Positions 4,952 to 8,884 of a stretch of 8,884 nucleotides of DNA are shown here, piece by piece. The notes under the pieces are model-generated. The model saw only the letters and a list, made by a program, of their open reading frames with translations, was not told the origin of the DNA and did no database searches. The translations under genes and the position numbers were made by a program. Origin of the DNA: Proteobacteria bacterium UBA6908 (GTDB lineage: Bacteria > Pseudomonadota > Gammaproteobacteria > Acidiferrobacterales > UBA6901); assembly GCA_002451085.1 (NCBI GenBank), contig DKBE01000070.1, forward strand, positions 1 to 8,884. Reading direction: 5' to 3'. The stretch's first letter is position 1. Every line of letters begins with the position of its first letter.

Positions 4952-7546
4952 ATGGGAAAAACGCAGTCAATAATAATGGCGCCGGTATCCGGTCCTGCCC
5001 AGGCGCAGCCCGTAACTGGCCGCACCCTGCCGGTGTTGCTGGTCGAATCGTCTTCGACCCGCCAGCACGTTCTGCGCCGGGTGCTGCTCAAACGCTTTAC
5101 CGATATTAGCGCCTGCCGCACACCCGTGGCGGCGATCCAGTTGCTGCGGTCCGCTACGCGCGAATCCCTGCCGGCCGTGCTGCTGCTGGGGCTGGAAGTC
5201 GCCCCCCAGCCGTATACCGACGAGTTGTTCGCGCTGTTAAATGAACCGGGTTTTGCCGACCTGACGGTGCTGGTGCTGGCCCACACGGCTGAACCGTCGG
5301 TTCGGGAATGGACATCACGTCGCCCACGCAGCGCGATGTTGCTGTGGGAGGATTTCACCGACAGCGCCGATTGTCTGGCGAAGTTGCTGGCTCCGCCGAA
5401 ACCAATGGTTCCGGAAGACTTCCAGGGCGAACCCATCCGCATCCTGCTGGTGGACGACTCTCGAACCGTGCGCATGACCTACCAGCGATTGCTGGCGGCT
5501 CGTGGTTACCGCGTCGATTCCGCGGCCAGCGCCGCCGAAGCCTTTGAGCGGGTGCAGGCGGAGCATTTTGATATCGCCATCATTGATTACTTCATGCCGG
5601 GTGAAAACGGTGACATCCTCTGTCGTCGTCTGCAGTCCGATGCGCGCACACGCGCCATTACACCGGCGATCCTGACCGGGACTTACAACGACCAGGTGAT
5701 TCAGGAGTGCCTCAAGGCCGGTGCCGTAGAGTGCATGTTCAAGAACGAAGCGCACGAACTGTTCCTGGCGCGGCTGGATGCCATGAGTCGTGCAGTCCGT
5801 ACACGTAAATCGGTGGAAGCCGAACGCAGTCGTCTGGCCGGCATTCTGACGTCGGTCGGCGACGGCGTATATGGAGTCGACCGGGAAGGGCGGGTAACGT
5901 TTATCAATCCGGCGGCTTGCCGGATACTCGGGTATCACGGCGCCGAGGAGCTGGTGGGTGATCTGGCGGCGCGGCTGTTTCACAGCAACCCGCAATACAC
6001 GGCGGACGATCAGGCCTGCCCCCTGCAGGAGGCCTACATCTCCGGCAGCGAGCTGAGTGCCTGGGAAACCGTATTCCGTCATCGCGATGGCCAGACCGTG
6101 CCGGTGGAGTGCACGGTGTACCCGCTACGCATCGATGGGCAACAGGAAGGCTCGGTGGTGGCGTTCCGGGACGTTTCCGAGCGGCGTGCACTGCAGCAGG
6201 AACTGTTGTGGCAGGCGCATCACGACCCATTGACCCAGCTGCACAACCGCCGCTATTTCGAACAGCAACTGGAAGAGGAAGTGCAGCGTTGCCGGCGTGG
6301 CAGCGTAAGCGCCTTGTTGTACCTCGACCTGGACCGTTTCAAATACATCAACGATACCGCTGGTCATGCCGCGGGCGACCAGCTATTGATCGAGATTGCG
6401 CAACAGATGCGTGACCGGCTGCGCGAAGCCGATCTGCTGGCTCGATTGGGTGGCGACGAGTTCGCGGTCATATTGCGCAATGTCAATCACGCGACGGCCA
6501 TGCAGGCGGCGGAAAGTTTTCGTGAAGTGCTGGAACGCTACACGTTCATGTTCAGCGGCAATCCGTATCGGGTCTATGGCAGTATCGGCGTGGCCATGAT
6601 GAATGAACAGACTCCTTCGGCCGGCGAAGTGCTGGTCAATGCCGACATCGCCTGTCATCTCGCCAAGAACAAGGGCCGCAACCAGACGCACCTTTACCAT
6701 CCGGATGGCGACGCCAAGTTGACCATGAACATTGATCTGGGCTGGTCCACCCGTCTGGAACAGGCGCTCAAGATGGACCGGTTTGTGCTGCATTACCAGC
6801 CCATCGTCCCGTTGAAGGGGCTGCAGTGGCCAGCGACATCGCCGGCCTCGCTGCTCACCAGCGAGTGCGGTGACGGACTCGCTGACAACGGAGTATTTCG
6901 CTGCGAAGTGCTGATCCGGCTCGCCGATCAGGAATCAGGCATTGTTTCGCCGAATGCGTTTCTGCCGACGGCCGAGCGCTTCGGGTTGATGCCGCACATT
7001 GATCTGTGGGTCATCCAGCACGCCATCCTCCACCTGTCTGCGTTGCAGAAAGTGGGTCAGCGCGCCTGCCTGGCGGTCAACCTGTCCGGCCACACGCTCG
7101 ACGATGTGCGGCTCGTGCCCGAGGTCAAGCGATTGCTCGCTGAACACGATGTGAATCCGGAGTCATTGTCTTTCGAGATCACCGAAACCAACGCCATTGC
7201 CAACATGGAGGCGGCACAACGGCTCATCAGCGAACTTCGGGAACACGGTTGCCGTTTCGCGCTTGATGATTTCGGCAGTGGCTTCAGTTCGTTCCATCAC
7301 CTGAAGAACCTGCCGGTGGACCTGGTTAAGATTGATGGTCAGTTCGTGCGCGGGATGGTTGACGATGCGGCCGATCGCGCAATCGTGATGTCAATTAACG
7401 ATATCGCCCACTCCTTCGGTAAGCGCACGGTTGCCGAGTTTGTGGAGAATCACGAGATCCTGGTGATGCTCCAGGAGTTTGGTGTGGACTACGCCCAGGG
7501 CTATTACATCTCGCCCCCGCGCCACGACGTGATGGGCACGGCCTGA
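4952..7546 (+). CDS. REC-REC-PAS-GGDEF-EAL protein, cyclic di-GMP cyclase/phosphodiesterase
   Basis: A cytosolic 864-residue signalling protein with no membrane segment. Domain order: a degenerate receiver (about 26-147), a complete receiver (162-283; acidic pair Asp168/Asp169, phospho-acceptor Asp212 in IIDYFMPG, Thr242, Lys264), a PAS domain (290-410), GGDEF (415-585) and EAL (605-858). The cyclase motif is intact (GGDEF at 500-504), with the inhibitory RxxD site (READ, 491-494) five residues before it. The phosphodiesterase signature reads CEVL rather than EAL, but Glu652, Asn710, Glu742, Asp772/Asp773 (DDFGSG), Lys793, Glu829 and Gln849 are all present, so activity is plausible. About 20 extra residues lie between YQPI (615-618) and EVL. 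The first receiver has Glu32 and Ser33 where the acidic pair is expected and no acceptor Asp, so it should not be phosphorylated. No cognate kinase is nearby. The ATG at 4952 is the first in-frame start after a stop at 4856; ATG 4976 is the alternative. Confidence 0.94.
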   Translation: MGKTQSIIMAPVSGPAQAQPVTGRTLPVLLVESSSTRQHVLRRVLLKRFTDISACRTPVAAIQLLRSATRESLPAVLLLGLEVAPQPYTDELFALLNEPGFADLTVLVLAHTAEPSVREWTSRRPRSAMLLWEDFTDSADCLAKLLAPPKPMVPEDFQGEPIRILLVDDSRTVRMTYQRLLAARGYRVDSAASAAEAFERVQAEHFDIAIIDYFMPGENGDILCRRLQSDARTRAITPAILTGTYNDQVIQECLKAGAVECMFKNEAHELFLARLDAMSRAVRTRKSVEAERSRLAGILTSVGDGVYGVDREGRVTFINPAACRILGYHGAEELVGDLAARLFHSNPQYTADDQACPLQEAYISGSELSAWETVFRHRDGQTVPVECTVYPLRIDGQQEGSVVAFRDVSERRALQQELLWQAHHDPLTQLHNRRYFEQQLEEEVQRCRRGSVSALLYLDLDRFKYINDTAGHAAGDQLLIEIAQQMRDRLREADLLARLGGDEFAVILRNVNHATAMQAAESFREVLERYTFMFSGNPYRVYGSIGVAMMNEQTPSAGEVLVNADIACHLAKNKGRNQTHLYHPDGDAKLTMNIDLGWSTRLEQALKMDRFVLHYQPIVPLKGLQWPATSPASLLTSECGDGLADNGVFRCEVLIRLADQESGIVSPNAFLPTAERFGLMPHIDLWVIQHAILHLSALQKVGQRACLAVNLSGHTLDDVRLVPEVKRLLAEHDVNPESLSFEITETNAIANMEAAQRLISELREHGCRFALDDFGSGFSSFHHLKNLPVDLVKIDGQFVRGMVDDAADRAIVMSINDIAHSFGKRTVAEFVENHEILVMLQEFGVDYAQGYYISPPRHDVMGTA

Positions 7547-7547
7547 A

Positions 7548-7721
7548 TCAACCGCGCGGACGGCGCAGTCCGTCCGAGGTCCGGCGCCCGTTTCCGCGGC
7601 GACGCTCATCCTTCTTGGGTTCCCAGCGCACCAGGTCGCGTCGATCATTGCTCTTGCGGCGTTCTTCGCGACGGCGTTCGACCCCGGTGTACTTGCCCGG
7701 TCCCCGCGTGTTGGTGGCCAT
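7548..7721 (-). CDS. Small arginine-rich hypothetical protein (57 residues)
   Basis: An intact 57-codon frame with ATG at 7721 and GGGGA 8 nt upstream. Composition is extreme: 17 Arg and 4 Lys against 9 acidic residues. It contains two related 12-13-residue stretches, ERRREERRKSND (15-26) and ERRRGNGRRTSD (39-50), separated by DLVRWEPKKD. That pattern resembles short proteobacterial proteins rich in RR repeats around a VRWEP-like core, which I recall only loosely. There is no signal peptide, cysteine or hydrophobic segment, so it is probably cytosolic. Nucleic-acid or ribosome binding is a guess from charge alone. It starts 36 nt after the stop of the MBL-fold gene on the same strand and likely shares its transcript. 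Its stop lies one base from that of the converging GGDEF/EAL gene. The frame could be chance in GC-rich DNA, but the ribosome site, repeat and tight packing favour a real gene. Confidence 0.7.
   Translation of the reverse strand: MATNTRGPGKYTGVERRREERRKSNDRRDLVRWEPKKDERRRGNGRRTSDGLRRPRG
7557..7576. other. GC-rich hairpin at the convergent gene ends
   Basis: CGGACGG (7557-7563) and CCGTCCG (7570-7576) form a perfect 7-bp stem around a 6-nt loop, 10 nt after the GGDEF/EAL stop. It lies inside the 3' coding part of the small Arg-rich gene. Neither strand has a T-tract after it, so it is not a normal intrinsic terminator. Confidence 0.35.
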
Positions 7722-7757
7722 GCTGTATTTCCCCGATGGTTTGATGTTGTTATTCGG

Positions 7758-8684
7758 CTAGGGTCGGAAACACGCTAAATCATCCGCCTGCTGGATCGTG
7801 CCTTTATAGGCTTTCTGGACACTGGCCAGAAATTCCTGTTCGCGGCTTTCTGGTCTGGATTGGCGGTTGGTCAGGATCAGCTGGCGCACTCCGGCATCCT
7901 GGGCCAGCTGACCGATTGCCGTGATGCCGGCGGTGGTTCCTGTGCTTTCGGGAGTCGTGTCGGGCATAACCAGCAGGTCGGCCTTGGCGGCCAGTTGCCG
8001 GAGGCTGGCATCAGCAGTGACACCGGCGGCGACAATCACCATGACTTTGCCGCCGGCCTCAATGCGATAGGTGGTCGCCGGCATCGTGCCTTGCGTGCTG
8101 TTGAAGGCCTGAATCCGCAAGCGCTCATTCTGAAGAATGTTCGCGATGGTGGGCGACGCCGCGCGCGGCGTGCCGAGCTTTGCCGGTGGCTCGCGTACAT
8201 CATGCGGTTCGAGCTTGTAGCTGCTTTTATCGAGCGGCGAAATGAGTTCACCCAGGTGTCGGTAGGTACCGCGCCGGCCGTCAAACAGATCGCGCACGAA
8301 CGTGATGGTTGAGGGTGTGTACCGGTTGCCCGGTGGCCCGAAGATTGGCAGTGGCCGGGTGCGTGGCTCGTGGCGCGCCGATTCGACCAGTGCCGGCAGG
8401 TCGGCGGTGTGGCTGGCATGCAGCCGGGTCAGCAGCAGCACATCCAGGTCGGCCATGCGTGCCCTGCTATCTGCGAAGCGCAGTGCCGCGCCGCCGCCGG
8501 CATCCACCAGCGCCCGCGCCTGGCCGTCGATCCAGACCAACATGCCACTGCCGGCGCGGTTGGCAACCAACGCCGGTCCGCCCGATCCCAGTACTTGCAG
8601 GGAAACGCCGGTGTCGCCGCAGGGTTGCGCCGCGGATGGCGTGGCCAGACCCAGCAGCAACAGGATGATCAACAAACGATGCAT
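7758..8684 (-). CDS. Secreted metallo-beta-lactamase-fold protein with degenerate metal site
   Basis: A 308-residue product with a clear signal peptide (positively charged start, hydrophobic core, ATPSAAQ near residues 14-20), so it should be periplasmic. The body follows the arylsulfatase/ElaC-like MBL fold: LQVLGSGGPA (29-38), SGMLVWIDGQARALVDAGGG (46-65), LLTRLHASHTADLPALV (84-100), TYRIEAGGKVMVIV (205-218), ADLLV (235-239) and QLILTNR (268-274). The hallmark HxHxDH is replaced by RLHASH (87-92): first His to Arg, Asp to Ser. By position, later ligands also appear replaced: Gln198 for His in the HG turn, Ala220 for the bridging Asp, and Asn273 for the last His. Only His89 and His92 remain, so this is probably a non-catalytic homologue. 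The ATG at 8684 overlaps the stop of the rof-like gene (TAATG), implying coupled translation. Ligand mapping rests on remembered relatives, not an alignment. Confidence 0.82.
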   Translation of the reverse strand: MHRLLIILLLLGLATPSAAQPCGDTGVSLQVLGSGGPALVANRAGSGMLVWIDGQARALVDAGGGAALRFADSRARMADLDVLLLTRLHASHTADLPALVESARHEPRTRPLPIFGPPGNRYTPSTITFVRDLFDGRRGTYRHLGELISPLDKSSYKLEPHDVREPPAKLGTPRAASPTIANILQNERLRIQAFNSTQGTMPATTYRIEAGGKVMVIVAAGVTADASLRQLAAKADLLVMPDTTPESTGTTAGITAIGQLAQDAGVRQLILTNRQSRPESREQEFLASVQKAYKGTIQQADDLACFRP

Positions 8685-8884
8685 TACAGGGTGGCAACCC
8701 GGCGAATGTGATCGAGGCGAACCTCGCGGGTCTCGCCGGTGTCGAGGCGCAGGACCAGAAATTCCTGACCGTCTGCGGTGCGCAGGTTGAGCGGGGTGAC
8801 CACCTGGTCGTAGATCACGTTGCCGTCATCCCAGACGAGGTGCATCCGGCTCCGGTGCATGATGGCGATCTCATACTGGTCGTA
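8684..8884 (-). CDS. rof: Rof-like Rho-binding antiterminator, C-terminal part (gene continues past right edge)
   Basis: E. coli Rof is a small Sm-like beta-barrel protein that binds the Rho terminator hexamer and blocks its RNA loading. The window holds the last 66 codons in frame from base 8884. They read YDQYEIAIMHRSRMHL, then a DDG turn, then FLVLRLDTGETREVRLDHI and a short tail. This matches the E. coli Rof pattern, which I recall as YDNLELACQHH, a KDG turn, and GETRELRLDKI. Roughly the first 10-20 residues, including the start and any promoter, lie outside the window. The TAA stop (8686-8684) shares its last base with the ATG of the MBL-fold gene. The match is good over a short length, but Rof relatives diverge quickly, so antagonism of Rho is inferred rather than shown. 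Confidence 0.75.
   Translation of the reverse strand, partial: YDQYEIAIMHRSRMHLVWDDGNVIYDQVVTPLNLRTADGQEFLVLRLDTGETREVRLDHIRRVATL

Noticed and set aside
4858..5109. Small open frame beginning in the GGDEF/EAL leader
   Set aside because: It runs out of frame into the GGDEF/EAL gene, has no good ribosome site and no recognisable protein features; most of its length overlaps a certain gene.
7391..7648. Minus-strand frame across the GGDEF/EAL gene end
   Set aside because: It overlaps both the EAL coding region and the better-supported 57-residue gene in another frame.

Overview
The window looks like GC-rich chromosomal DNA of a gammaproteobacterium. The evidence is gene content and order: an AsmA-like gene directly followed by mutY, a thiS-thiG run leading to trmB, a Rof-type Rho-binding protein, a CCA-encoding tRNA-Gly(CCC), and a multi-domain GGDEF/EAL protein. 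I recall similar asmA-mutY and thiS-thiG-trmB neighbourhoods from pseudomonads and related lineages. The genus cannot be named from the sequence.

Layout. (1) Positions 1-2008, minus strand: tRNA-Gly(CCC), then an AsmA-family membrane-anchored protein starting 23 nt after the tRNA 3' end, then the 5' part of mutY, which runs off the left edge. (2) Positions 2009-2116: a short divergent regulatory region with a 14-bp palindrome between the tRNA and thiS. (3) Positions 2117-4742, plus strand: a compact run of thiS, thiG, a membrane-anchored amidohydrolase-like protein and trmB. (4) Positions 4743-4951: a non-coding gap with an AT-rich promoter-like island and a leader hairpin. (5) Positions 4952-7546, plus strand: an 864-residue REC-REC-PAS-GGDEF-EAL protein for c-di-GMP turnover. 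(6) Positions 7548-8884, minus strand, converging on the previous gene with one base between stop codons: the 3' part of a rof-like gene, a secreted metallo-beta-lactamase-fold protein with most metal ligands replaced, and a 57-residue arginine-rich protein.

How they fit together. ThiS and ThiG make the thiazole half of thiamin; TrmB modifies G46 of tRNA; the amidohydrolase between them has no obvious link to either. The c-di-GMP gene appears to have its own promoter. The right-hand minus-strand set is the least ordinary part. It puts a Rho-antagonist homologue, a probable pseudoenzyme of the MBL fold and an Arg-rich small protein in one apparent transcription unit. No CRISPR array, insertion sequence, integrase or phage gene was seen.
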